Positions 26,248 to 34,223 of a stretch of 64,000 bases of DNA are shown piece by piece. The notes below the pieces were generated by a model that saw nothing but the letters and a program-made list of their open reading frames with translations, had not been told where the DNA came from and ran no database searches. Origin of the DNA: Paenibacillus sp. FSL H7-0737 (GTDB lineage: Bacteria; Bacillota; Bacilli; Paenibacillales; Paenibacillaceae); the NCBI RefSeq assembly GCF_000758545.1, contig NZ_CP009279.1, positions 2,542,001 to 2,606,000 on the forward strand, written 5' to 3'. The stretch's first letter is position 1. The number at the start of each line of letters is the position of its first letter. Position numbers and translations under genes: made by a program.

Positions 26248-26276
26248 ACTATAACTTGAAATTAATGGATAGTCAA
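26248..26276 (-). promoter_or_regulatory. Sigma-A promoter upstream of the leader hairpin
   Basis: Minus strand TTGACT (26271-26276) and TATAGT (26248-26253) are separated by exactly 17 bases. Transcription would begin near 26241 and run into the 26171-26219 hairpin after about 70 bases. Confidence 0.65.
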
Positions 26277-26333
26277 TCCGAAAAAGAACGTTTGTTTGCT
26301 TTTTGAAATAATGAAACATAAGGAGAGTCAAAG

Positions 26334-27191
26334 ATGAATTCACATCTAGATCGAATGCATGATCGAGTGGCCTTAATAACCGGAACCTCTAGTGGATTTG
26401 GACTGCTCACAGCCCTTAAACTAGCAGGACAGGGATTCAAAGTTGTAGCAACCATGCGCGATTTGAGTCGTAAAGGCGAGCTTGAACAGCAGGCAGAGCA
26501 AGCAGGACTCTTGAAGCAGCTTCATTTTATGACCATGGATGTTACCGATAGTGATTCTATACAGGCGACTATAACCTCAGTACATGAAACATTCGGAAGA
26601 ATTGATGTTTTGGTAAATAATGCAGGCTTTGCTATAGGCGGCTTCATAGAAGAGATATCCATGGAAGAATGGCGTCAGCAAATGGAGACGAATTTTTTCG
26701 GATTAGTCGCGGTCACAAAAGCTGTGCTGCCAGTTATGCGAGAACAGAAAAGTGGTACGATTATTAACGTGGGGAGTATAAGCGGGTTGTCCGGGTTTCC
26801 GGGGTATGCTCCATATGCAGCTTCCAAATTTGCAGTAGAAGGATTCAGTGAAAGTCTGCGTCATGAAATGTCTCCTTATGGAATACGTGTAGTATTAATT
26901 GAACCTGGCTCCTTCCGTACTCCGATTTGGGGAAAAGGAATGGCACAAATTCGTCAAGTCGAGGATTCTCCTTATAGAGACCGTCTGGACGCTGTGCTAC
27001 GATATTCCAAGCATACCGCTGAAACTGCACCTGATCCAAAGCAAGTGGCAGATCTCATCGGTCGTATTACTGAAATGAAGTCACCGAGGCTTCGGTATCC
27101 TATCGGCAAAGGCACCCGGATCTTGATCTTAGGCAAAACGCTGCTCCCGTGGAAATGGCTGGAGAGAATTATTGCGAAAGAATTGAGGTGA
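26334..27191 (+). CDS. SDR family oxidoreductase
   Basis: A 285-residue classical short-chain dehydrogenase. The nucleotide loop TGTSSGFG is near residue 17, the NNAG motif near 98, the catalytic Ser in NVGSISGLSGFPGYAPYAASK near 145 and the YAASK pair (Tyr/Lys) about 13 residues later. The C-terminal part (EPGSFRTPIWGKGM, FSESLRHEMSPYGIRVVLIE) resembles retinol-dehydrogenase-like bacterial SDRs acting on steroid or lipid alcohols; the true substrate is unknown. AAGGAG lies 8 bases before ATG. Followed 4 bases later by a small membrane protein gene. Confidence 0.9.
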   Translation: MNSHLDRMHDRVALITGTSSGFGLLTALKLAGQGFKVVATMRDLSRKGELEQQAEQAGLLKQLHFMTMDVTDSDSIQATITSVHETFGRIDVLVNNAGFAIGGFIEEISMEEWRQQMETNFFGLVAVTKAVLPVMREQKSGTIINVGSISGLSGFPGYAPYAASKFAVEGFSESLRHEMSPYGIRVVLIEPGSFRTPIWGKGMAQIRQVEDSPYRDRLDAVLRYSKHTAETAPDPKQVADLIGRITEMKSPRLRYPIGKGTRILILGKTLLPWKWLERIIAKELR

Positions 27192-27195
27192 TGGA

Positions 27196-27540
27196 ATGGA
27201 GCAATCCATAAACTTAACAATCATTAAACTCATTGGATATGTATCCAGTTTGATGACCGTTTTTTTATGGTTTATATTTATATTCATTAATCCGTATGCT
27301 GAGGTTACGAATCAATCCAGTATTATAATAAGTATGGTAATGCTGGTGTTGCCTGCCGGATTACTTGCGATAGGTGTCTCTTTAAACAGAAGCCTTCTCA
27401 TGCTTCTCGCCTTTATTTGGAGTTTTCCATACAGTTTATATATGTTTTTAACGCCGGGAATCTTCAGGTTGTTCGGGATTACAAGCTTAATGTATTTATT
27501 GTGTTTTGTGTTATTTAGAATCATCAAGATCAGATTTTGA
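27196..27540 (+). CDS. Hypothetical small membrane protein
   Basis: A 114-residue protein with four hydrophobic segments (around residues 10-28, 40-58, 61-78 and 85-112) and few charges. GAGGTG at the end of the SDR gene serves as binding site, so the two are probably cotranscribed. No motif is recognised. Confidence 0.7.
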   Translation: MEQSINLTIIKLIGYVSSLMTVFLWFIFIFINPYAEVTNQSSIIISMVMLVLPAGLLAIGVSLNRSLLMLLAFIWSFPYSLYMFLTPGIFRLFGITSLMYLLCFVLFRIIKIRF

Positions 27541-27559
27541 ATAGAATTGAGGTGTGCTG

Positions 27560-27955
27560 ATGCTAGATTCGTCAGGACTACATATTTGCTTCGATCCAGC
27601 AGGCCGTGAAATAGAAATCCTTGATGTTACTCCAGTCGGTAAAGATAAATACCGCATCGAAGAGACGCCGATCTTTAATCCAAGTGTTACAATGGGTGAT
27701 ATTATACGGGTGAAAGAAGAGCTAGGGATCTATTACTATCAGGAAACTGTACAGAAATCTCATTTCAAAAGGTACGCTTGGCTCCTCAGTAAAGAGGCTG
27801 TTGATTCAGCAGCCATTTCTGCTTTTAAACAACGGATTACAGAGAATGATGGGAAATGTGAACAGATCTTTGGCGGTTTGTTGGTCATTCATATACCTAA
27901 GAATACTTTGATGGACGTAGATGGGGAAATGAATCGCATTATTGAGCGGTTTTAG
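27560..27955 (+). CDS. DUF4265-like hypothetical protein
   Basis: A 131-residue cytoplasmic protein. The segment EILDVTPVGKDKYRIEETPIFNPSVTMGDIIRVKEELGIYYYQETVQKSHFKRYAWLL has the rhythm of DUF4265 proteins (a small barrel with a YR.E..P.....V..GD.I.V motif). Function is unknown. ATG 27560 is 7 bases after GAGG; an in-frame GTG 6 bases upstream is too close to the site. Confidence 0.65.
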   Translation: MLDSSGLHICFDPAGREIEILDVTPVGKDKYRIEETPIFNPSVTMGDIIRVKEELGIYYYQETVQKSHFKRYAWLLSKEAVDSAAISAFKQRITENDGKCEQIFGGLLVIHIPKNTLMDVDGEMNRIIERF

Positions 27956-27992
27956 AAGTGTGGGTACGTAAATATTAACGATTATGAATAAG

Positions 27993-28048
27993 AAAAAAAA
28001 ATGCTGCGGCATGAAATGCAAGGAAGCTTGCACATGATGCAGCAGCAT
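27993..28048 (-). terminator. Terminator of the 28097-29068 gene
   Basis: Minus strand ATGCTGCTGCAT...ATGCCGCAGCAT with an inner TGCAAG/CTTGCA stem, followed by nine T. It also separates the convergent plus-strand gene. Confidence 0.75.
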
Positions 28049-28096
28049 GGAGAATAGGTGAAACGCTTTAGACAATCTGAGCGATACAATCTATAC

Positions 28097-29068
28097 TTAT
28101 TTTATTTCTTTCATAAATGTCTTAAAATTTTCGGCGATTTCTTTTGATTTGGTATGGTGCAGATAATGTCCTGCATCAAGTTTTACCAATTTTCCTTGTA
28201 CGGAATTTTTGACTTGCTCTTCATGCAATGATATCCAATCTTTTAAGAGAGTATCATCCCCTTGAACAAAGAGCAAAAGGGGGAGATCCTTTGGAAAAGT
28301 TGAATTTAGAGCCCCTTTATAATTAGAAGACATATGTTCCACTTCATTTAAGTTAGTGTAATTATAAGTGTTTCTAAGCGTAAGCAATCTCAATTGTTCT
28401 TTAGTTTCATCATCAAACGGCAATTCAGCATAGGGATTTCCACTTGATTTAAATAACAATCTGCCCAAGCCTGATTCTCTAAGTAGTTTTAATTTTCCTG
28501 TTGGTATTTTAACACCTATCCTGTCTTCCGTTGCAATACTATTATCAATCCCGACAAATGCACTCACTTCGTTTGGATATTTGTTCACATAATTCAAACT
28601 GTACATACCGGAAATAGAGTGTGCCATTAGAATATAACGGTCAATATTAAGCTGCTTTACAGCTTCATGAATTTCACTCACAATGTTTTCTGTGGTTCGC
28701 TCTTTTTCAGTTCTATCACTTAATCCATAACCGAAAGGCTCAATCACGACAACTTTGTAAAATGGAGATAGTTCATCTATTAACAGCTTAAAATCAAGTC
28801 CCGGTGCCACCGTTCCATAACCAGGTAAGAGCACGACTGTCTCTTCACCCTTTCCTTGAATCAAAACGTTCATATTTTTACCATCGACGCTTACAGACTG
28901 ACCATAGGGTTTTATTTTAGCTTGGTCCGATTTATTGAGGAAAATATTAGCGACAAAAACAGTCACTAGAAAAAGTACTATTGCAGTAGCTAAAGCCCCT
29001 ATGGAAATAAGTATAATTTTAAGCGGTTTATTCATCCTTTTTTTAATAACCTCTTCTTCTGGTTTCAC
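28097..29068 (-). CDS. Membrane-anchored alpha/beta hydrolase
   Basis: A 323-residue protein with a basic N-terminus and one membrane helix (IILISIGALATAIVLFLVTVFVA, residues about 18-42), followed by an extracytoplasmic alpha/beta hydrolase domain. The oxyanion segment is VVLLPGYGTVAPG, the nucleophile elbow MAHSISGMYSL, and the acid/His pair QGDDTLLKDW and DAGHYLHH. The start is GTG 29068, 9 bases after AGGAG. Probable secreted esterase or lipase-like enzyme; the substrate is unknown. Confidence 0.85.
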   Translation of the reverse strand: MKPEEEVIKKRMNKPLKIILISIGALATAIVLFLVTVFVANIFLNKSDQAKIKPYGQSVSVDGKNMNVLIQGKGEETVVLLPGYGTVAPGLDFKLLIDELSPFYKVVVIEPFGYGLSDRTEKERTTENIVSEIHEAVKQLNIDRYILMAHSISGMYSLNYVNKYPNEVSAFVGIDNSIATEDRIGVKIPTGKLKLLRESGLGRLLFKSSGNPYAELPFDDETKEQLRLLTLRNTYNYTNLNEVEHMSSNYKGALNSTFPKDLPLLLFVQGDDTLLKDWISLHEEQVKNSVQGKLVKLDAGHYLHHTKSKEIAENFKTFMKEIK

Positions 29069-29242
29069 TCGTATCTTCTCCTGTTCTAATCGCTTTATTT
29101 TAGTACCTTAACGAATTGCTAAAGGAAGCTTACCCGATGAAGATGAACTATACATGACGACAATATGAACTGAATATGAACGAGCGAAAAAAGCTTCTGC
29201 ACCGATCAAAGAGTTTATAAAATGAATATGAGGTGAGCAATT

Positions 29243-29740
29243 ATGTTGAAATTTATCAAACAATATTTGCCTAGTGTTGCTATCGCAGTGGTCCTATCTT
29301 TGTTTGTAAGAACTTATGTTGCTGAAGCCATGAGGGTTCCTACTGGCTCTATGATTCCTACAATTGAAATTAATGACCGTCTAATCGTTGAAAAAATGTT
29401 ATGGATGACGACACTCGATCATGGAGATATCGTCGTGTTTACGCCTCCGGTAGCAGGTGATGAGAATAAAAGATATGTAAAGCGGTTGATAGGGTTGCCA
29501 GGTGATACCATTGAAATTAAAGATGGGGCCCTTTACAGAAATGGAACGGAGATCAATGAACCCTATCTTAATGAGCGGATGAATTATACTTTTGGACCCG
29601 TTACGGTTCCGTCGGACCATTACTTTTTTCTCGGAGATAACCGGAATATAAGCTACGATGCTCATCTCTGGGCTACTCCTTTTGTAGCGAAGGATCAGTT
29701 GATTGGAAAAGTGATAGCGGACTTTAGTATTCCTTTTTAG
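29243..29740 (+). CDS. Signal peptidase I
   Basis: A 165-residue type I signal peptidase. One N-terminal membrane helix (LPSVAIAVVLSLFVRTYV) precedes the catalytic Ser in MRVPTGSMIPTI (S36). The general base Lys is in KRYVKRLIGLPGD (K80), box D is GDTIEIKDGALYRNG, and box E is FFLGDNRNISYDAHLW, in which the usual GDNR-SxDSR reads NISYDA. It cleaves signal peptides of exported proteins on the outer face of the membrane. GAGGTGAG precedes ATG. A single gene; presumably one of several paralogues. Confidence 0.93.
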   Translation: MLKFIKQYLPSVAIAVVLSLFVRTYVAEAMRVPTGSMIPTIEINDRLIVEKMLWMTTLDHGDIVVFTPPVAGDENKRYVKRLIGLPGDTIEIKDGALYRNGTEINEPYLNERMNYTFGPVTVPSDHYFFLGDNRNISYDAHLWATPFVAKDQLIGKVIADFSIPF

Positions 29741-29866
29741 GTGATGTTGCGGGGGTCTTTTGAACTAATTGATAGTGTTAATGAGACTTTAACCATATTG
29801 TGACTTTGGAATAATTTAGCTATCCTTAAGGTAAAATATACCTATTGATAGGAAGGGTGCAGAATT

Positions 29867-30904
29867 TTGAAAGCTCATGTCACGGATCTCAAACATGGCG
29901 ATTGTCTTATGTTGGACACTTTTAATAGTGTTGGTTTACACGTGCTCCCAAAAGGGACAATTGTTTACCAAGAAGAAATCACCCTCCTGATGAGACATCG
30001 TATCGATTATGTCGATATTGAACCTCGCAGCATTGCGATGGATAATGAGGGAACGAATCTGGAGCAAAGCTTAAATGGAAACTTTGATCTAGCAATCCAA
30101 AACTATGAATCTATTTTTCTAGAAGCACTCAGCAAGGGCAGTTTCACGCAGTCAGATGTTGATCTTACGTTGCAGCCCTTGCTGGAAAAAATGGATGAAC
30201 ATAAGGATGTAGTTTCCTTATTGCTGTTGCTTGAACGAGAAGACGTTGGTACATACAATCATTCATTACAGGTGGGACTGCTATCATTTTACATAGCGAC
30301 TTGGTTAGGTTATACCAAAGAAGAACGCTACGAGATTAGCCGGGCAGGGTATTTACACGACATAGGAAAAAGTCAGATCGACCCATCTATCTTAAATAAG
30401 ACGGGGATCTTAACCCCTGAGGAAACTGAAGAACTAAAGCGTCACACTTCGTATGGATACGATATTATTCTTAAATCTATGAATGACGAGAAGACCGCTC
30501 TGGTGGCGCTTCAGCATCATGAATTCGAGGATGGGACTGGTTATCCTAATATGCTTCGTAAGGCGGACCTGCACCCGTATACACTGATTGTGGCTGTTGC
30601 TAATGCCTATGTTGGGATGACCTCTGCAAGAGTGAATCAACCCAAACAAGGGCTGATTACCGTTCTGCGCAAGGTGCATGAGCTGGGCTTTGGCAAGCTG
30701 AATGGAAATGCGGTACAAGCTTTGATTGGACATTTACTGCCGAACTTCGTAGGTAAAAGTGTTCAGCTTAGCAACGGAGAGCAAGGTACGATTATTATGA
30801 ACAACCCTTTGGATATTTTTAAACCGTTAGTGAAAGTAGATGAAACTACGTTTAGGGATTTATCCAAGGAGCGAAATTTGACCGTTGAGGAAGTATTTAT
30901 TTAA
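29867..30904 (+). CDS. HD-GYP domain protein (putative c-di-GMP phosphodiesterase)
   Basis: A 345-residue protein with an N-terminal DUF3391-like region of about 120 residues and a C-terminal HD-GYP domain. The metal ligands appear in YNHSLQVGLLSFYIA, the HD pair in GYLHDIGKSQIDP, and the extended motif in ALQHHEFEDGTGYPNML (HHE..DGTGYP, matching the GYP signature). Such proteins hydrolyse c-di-GMP or related dinucleotides. The start is TTG 29867 with GGAAGGG upstream. No membrane segment or receiver domain. Confidence 0.9.
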   Translation: MKAHVTDLKHGDCLMLDTFNSVGLHVLPKGTIVYQEEITLLMRHRIDYVDIEPRSIAMDNEGTNLEQSLNGNFDLAIQNYESIFLEALSKGSFTQSDVDLTLQPLLEKMDEHKDVVSLLLLLEREDVGTYNHSLQVGLLSFYIATWLGYTKEERYEISRAGYLHDIGKSQIDPSILNKTGILTPEETEELKRHTSYGYDIILKSMNDEKTALVALQHHEFEDGTGYPNMLRKADLHPYTLIVAVANAYVGMTSARVNQPKQGLITVLRKVHELGFGKLNGNAVQALIGHLLPNFVGKSVQLSNGEQGTIIMNNPLDIFKPLVKVDETTFRDLSKERNLTVEEVFI

Positions 30905-30932
30905 CGAATAGTTTTGTCTGGATAAATGGAAA

Positions 30933-30970
30933 GGCTATCTCCTGATTCAAAATCAGAGGATAGTCTTTTT
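30933..30970 (+). terminator. Intrinsic terminator of the HD-GYP gene
   Basis: GGCTATCTCCTGA (30933-30945) pairs with TCAGAGGATAGTC (30953-30965), with small mismatches, followed by a T run. Confidence 0.8.
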
Positions 30971-30971
30971 A

Positions 30972-30980
30972 TGTTATAAT
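30972..30980 (+). promoter_or_regulatory. Extended -10 promoter of the leader-peptide transcript
   Basis: TGTTATAAT has a perfect TATAAT with a TG one base upstream. No convincing -35 is visible, as is usual for extended -10 promoters. Transcription would start near 30987, about 40 bases before the first leader ORF. Confidence 0.5.
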
Positions 30981-31028
30981 CGAAATTGGGTTAACAACCC
31001 TTTAATATGAAGTAGGAGAGTGCTTATC

Positions 31029-31058
31029 GTGATTATCAAGTTCATTCGTTTGCGTTAA
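31029..31058 (+). CDS. Leader peptide ORF 1, MIIKFIRLR
   Basis: A nine-codon ORF from GTG 31029 to TAA, with GGAGAG 8 bases upstream. It ends in Arg-Leu-Arg. That RLR (+X+) motif is the macrolide-dependent arrest motif of ErmD-type leader peptides. Codons 5-8 (31041-31052) are complementary to the region just upstream of the hydrolase ribosome binding site. Confidence 0.5.
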   Translation: MIIKFIRLR

Positions 31059-31154
31059 TTCGAGGTGCAATTCAATGACACCAACATCCATTTATTTCAA
31101 AATGTGACGGGTCTTATTTAAGTGTGCATTCTTTGATTACCAAATTCGAATGAA
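31041..31154 (+). promoter_or_regulatory. Potential long-range stem closing the hydrolase leader
   Basis: TTCATTCGTTTG (31041-31052, within leader ORF 1) pairs with CAAATTCGAATGAA (31141-31154): twelve base pairs with a two-base bulge. The 3-prime arm ends immediately before ATGAGG (31155-31160), the ribosome binding site of the hydrolase gene. A ribosome stalled on ORF 1 would disrupt this stem. Confidence 0.5.
31075..31107 (+). CDS. Leader peptide ORF 2, MTPTSIYFKM
   Basis: A ten-codon ORF from ATG 31075 to TGA, with GAGGTG 7 bases upstream. It lies between leader ORF 1 and the hydrolase gene. The binding site overlaps the region just after ORF 1, so ribosome position on ORF 1 could affect its use. 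Reality as a translated peptide is unproven. Confidence 0.4.
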   Translation: MTPTSIYFKM

Positions 31155-31168
31155 ATGAGGAATAAACA

Positions 31169-32029
31169 ATGAGCGAAAAGATATTTAAAGTAAACGGAAT
31201 TGATATATGTTCGGATAGTTTTGGAGACCCTAGCAATCCTGCAATATTACTAATTATGGGTGCCACTTGTTCAATGGTTTATTGGGATGAGGAGTTTTGT
31301 CAACGATTAGCAGATACAGGACGATATGTTATAAGGTATGATAACCGGGATGTGGGACGTTCTGTTGTATATGAGCCTGGGAGTTCTAATTATACGGTAA
31401 TTGATATGGCCGATGATGCTGCTGGGTTACTTGACGCTTATAATATAGAACAGGCAAATATCGTTGGGATGTCCTTAGGTGGAATGATTGCACAAGTCCT
31501 TGCTATACGTCATCCCCAAAAGGTTCTAACCTTAACATTGGTCGCATCTAGCATTTTTGAATCTGATGATAATGACCGGAACTTACCTCCAATGGATGAG
31601 AGGATCCTCGCTTTTCATGCAAATGGAGCTAGTCTGGATTGGTCAGATGAAGAAGCGGTCGCAGATTACTTGGTTTCCGGTTCCAGCATACTCTGTGGAT
31701 CAAAACATAAATTCGATGAGAAAAGAGCGTATAAACAAGTTAGGATGGAAATAAAACGTGCAAACAACTTGCTCAGCATGTTTAATCATTCGCTTCTTAC
31801 AGGAGTGGATGACTACGAGGGGAAGGCGAAAAATATCATAGTTTCTACCTTAGTTATCCACGGTACAGAAGATAGCGTACTTCCCTTGGAGCATGGTCTG
31901 GCGCTTGCCGATGAAATTCCTAATGCGTCGCTACTAACCCTAGAAGGAACGGGTCACGAAGTTCACCCTGATGATTGGGAAACAATAATTAATGCTATTT
32001 CGAATCATACATTTGGCAGTAATAGTTAA
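31169..32029 (+). CDS. Alpha/beta hydrolase, RdmC/EstT-like
   Basis: A 286-residue alpha/beta hydrolase of the group that includes aclacinomycin methylesterase RdmC and the macrolide esterase EstT. Matching features are NPAILLIMGATCSMVYWDEEFCQRLADTGRYVIRYDNRDVGRS in residues about 24-66, the nucleophile elbow GMSLGGMIAQVLA (Ser near 107), STLVIHGTEDSVLP with the acid, and EGTGHEVHPDDW with the catalytic His. The YDNRDVGRS loop is typical. ATGAGG lies 8 bases before ATG. The unusual two-ORF leader suggests attenuation control, which hints at an antibiotic or xenobiotic ester as substrate; this is inference. Confidence 0.88.
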   Translation: MSEKIFKVNGIDICSDSFGDPSNPAILLIMGATCSMVYWDEEFCQRLADTGRYVIRYDNRDVGRSVVYEPGSSNYTVIDMADDAAGLLDAYNIEQANIVGMSLGGMIAQVLAIRHPQKVLTLTLVASSIFESDDNDRNLPPMDERILAFHANGASLDWSDEEAVADYLVSGSSILCGSKHKFDEKRAYKQVRMEIKRANNLLSMFNHSLLTGVDDYEGKAKNIIVSTLVIHGTEDSVLPLEHGLALADEIPNASLLTLEGTGHEVHPDDWETIINAISNHTFGSNS

Positions 32030-32055
32030 CGAGGCTTAAATAGTTAGATAAAGAA

Positions 32056-32093
32056 GGGTTACAATACGGTGATGCCGATTGTAGCCCTTTTTC
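32056..32093 (+). terminator. Intrinsic terminator of the hydrolase gene
   Basis: GGGTTACAAT pairs with ATTGTAGCCC and is followed by five T. Confidence 0.85.
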
Positions 32094-32102
32094 TACTTCT
32101 CC

Positions 32103-32420
32103 TTAGGAATTAAAGCGTTTAACTAATTTTTCCTTATGTGCAGTAAATGCCTCTTCTAAAGTGATACCATACAAATCGGCTAACAAGGCTATATTGCCTA
32201 GCACATCACCAATTTCCTCAATCAAGTCTTGTTTCAGTTGCTCTGGTGGAGGGGTAGATTCATCTGGGCGATCTCTTCCGATTTCATAGGATCGTACTGC
32301 CCGTGCAACCTCACCTGTCTCTTCCATAAGAAATCCAACCCGTATAAAAGGACCATAATCGGTCCAGCCTCTTTGTCCATAATAACTTTTAATCCATTTC
32401 TGCACTTCATTGATCTCCAT
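32103..32420 (-). CDS. MazG-like nucleotide pyrophosphohydrolase
   Basis: A 105-residue all-alpha NTP-PPase of the MazG type. The metal-binding Glu/Asp cluster is seen in FLMEETGEVARAV (EExxE, residues about 32-38) and LIEEIGDVLGNIALLAD (EExxD, near 68-72). It would hydrolyse a noncanonical or stress nucleotide to the monophosphate and pyrophosphate. AAGGAG lies about 11 bases before ATG. It stands alone on the minus strand. Confidence 0.88.
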   Translation of the reverse strand: MEINEVQKWIKSYYGQRGWTDYGPFIRVGFLMEETGEVARAVRSYEIGRDRPDESTPPPEQLKQDLIEEIGDVLGNIALLADLYGITLEEAFTAHKEKLVKRFNS

Positions 32421-32517
32421 ATTATGTAGCTCTCCTTAATCTTTTATATGATTTATTCTCCAACATATAGTATATTAGATGTCGGATATTATCAATATAT
32501 AGTTTGGAGATGAGGAT

Positions 32518-33096
32518 TTGAAATCAATTTGTGTTTTTGCAGGATCGAATTTAGGGGTGCATGAGGAATATAAAGTCAAAGCTGTTGAACTTGGAAACTA
32601 CATGGCTATGAACGATTATCGCTTAATTTACGGGGGGTCAAAAATTGGATTAATGGGTGAAGTCGCCAATGCTGTTTTGAACGGTGGAGGTGAGGTGATC
32701 GGAGTTATGCCTAGGGGATTGTTTAATGGAGAGATGGTACATAGAGAATTAACGCAGCTGATAGAAGTGGACGATATGCATGGACGTAAAGCAAAAATGG
32801 GAGAATTGGCGGATGGGTTTATTGCTTTACCCGGCGGTTTTGGAACGTATGAAGAGCTGTTTGAGGTTTTGTGCTGGTCACAAATCGGTATACATAAGAA
32901 ACCGGTAGGGGTTTTAAATATCAGGAATTATTTTGATCCTCTGATGAATCTAATTCAACACAGCATTAACGAGGGATTTTCTAACGCTTCGCATCTTAGC
33001 TTGTTAAATATAGATCAAGAACCCTTGGAACTATTAAAAAAATTAGAAAGCTATGTCCCTCAAGCGTTGGAGCAAAAGTGGAAACAGCTTAACTAA
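32518..33096 (+). CDS. LOG family protein (TIGR00730)
   Basis: A 192-residue Rossmann-fold protein of the LOG family. Diagnostic residues are [13 protein letters not shown] at the N-terminus, [15 protein letters not shown] near residue 40, [40 protein letters not shown] near 80-125 with the PGGxGTxxE motif. Plant and bacterial relatives are cytokinin riboside monophosphate phosphoribohydrolases that release a free base from a nucleotide. The start is TTG 32518, 8 bases after GGAG. Single gene. Confidence 0.92.
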   Translation: MKSICVFAGSNLGVHEEYKVKAVELGNYMAMNDYRLIYGGSKIGLMGEVANAVLNGGGEVIGVMPRGLFNGEMVHRELTQLIEVDDMHGRKAKMGELADGFIALPGGFGTYEELFEVLCWSQIGIHKKPVGVLNIRNYFDPLMNLIQHSINEGFSNASHLSLLNIDQEPLELLKKLESYVPQALEQKWKQLN

Positions 33097-33317
33097 AGAA
33101 CAGTTACTGTAACAGATGAAAGGGCTGCCGAGAGGGAGCTCTTTTTCTGCTAATCATTGGTTGTGGTAGAATATGGGTAGGTTAATACCCCATTTGAAAT
33201 ATGGGATTTGAATCAAATTAACTTTGAATAACCTCACATTCGCTCGCTGAATTTGAATTTCACTAGTGGATTGGCTATGATAAATATAGAGAAAAGCTAC
33301 AAGAGGAGAAATGGATA

Positions 33318-34067
33318 ATGACCCCCGAGAATCAAATCGAACAATTTAAGAAGCTTAAGCACGAGATCACCCGGTTTATGTTGATTTATAAATTTGCGCT
33401 TGATGAGATGGAGACGAAGATTGAGATCCTCAAACAGGAGTTTCAGTCTCTTCACGATTACAGTCCTATTGAACATACCAAATCGAGAATCAAGTCTCCC
33501 GAGAGTATTATGAACAAAATGCTCCGCAAAAATGGAGAATTATCTCTAGATTCTGTGAGAAATTGTATTAAAGACATTGCAGGTCTACGAATTACCTGTT
33601 CTTTTATCTCAGATATTTATCATGTTAGTGAAATGCTTCAGAAGCAGGACGACTTAACGGTTCTTGAAGTGAAGGATTATATTAAGAATCCCAAGCCTAA
33701 CGGCTATCAAAGTTTGCATTTGCTGATTCAGGTACCTGTATTTATGTCAGATCGTCAGGAGTTAGTGTGCGTTGAGGTACAAATTCGTACCATTGCTATG
33801 GATTTCTGGGCAAGTCTCGAACATAAAATTTTCTATAAATATAATAAGTCAGTACCAGAGAGTATGACGCGTGAATTGAAAAATGCAGCGGATGCCGCTC
33901 ATGCACTTGATCTGCAAATGGAGCGACTGCATCGGGACATTAAGGAAATCAAAGACGACGATGAAGATGATGATCTTAGTTCCTTTGAGGAGCTTCGCCG
34001 TATAGTGATTCACAATCAGCAATTCACACTTCCAGCTAACTTTATTAAGCTGCTTGGAGACAAATAA
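33318..34067 (+). CDS. Small alarmone synthetase (GTP pyrophosphokinase family)
   Basis: A 249-residue RelA/SpoT synthetase-domain protein without hydrolase or TGS domain. The key segments are KSRIKSPESIMNKMLRK near residue 55, IKDIAGLRITCSFISDIYHV near 87, DYIKNPKPNGYQSLHLLIQVPV near 115 and VCVEVQIRTIAMDFWASLEHKIFYKYNK near 148. The last matches the YwaC/YjbM class. It makes (p)ppGpp from ATP and GDP/GTP under stress. The C-terminal 60 residues contain an acidic run (KDDDEDDD). AGAGGAG precedes ATG. Confidence 0.92.
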   Translation: MTPENQIEQFKKLKHEITRFMLIYKFALDEMETKIEILKQEFQSLHDYSPIEHTKSRIKSPESIMNKMLRKNGELSLDSVRNCIKDIAGLRITCSFISDIYHVSEMLQKQDDLTVLEVKDYIKNPKPNGYQSLHLLIQVPVFMSDRQELVCVEVQIRTIAMDFWASLEHKIFYKYNKSVPESMTRELKNAADAAHALDLQMERLHRDIKEIKDDDEDDDLSSFEELRRIVIHNQQFTLPANFIKLLGDK

Positions 34068-34080
34068 TCTAATTATATCA

Positions 34081-34117
34081 CCTAGAGTTACCGTTTCAGG
34101 TTAACTCTAGGTTTTTT
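34081..34117 (+). terminator. Intrinsic terminator of the alarmone synthetase gene
   Basis: CCTAGAGTTA pairs with TTAACTCTAGG and is followed by six T. Confidence 0.85.
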
Positions 34118-34223
34118 ATATTGTAGTTATCATTGCCACGTACAACTAGAATAGAGTATTCTCAACTTGAAAGAGAGACTTGTAATCATTGGCTTCATCA
34201 AATTGATATGAAGGAGAATGAAG

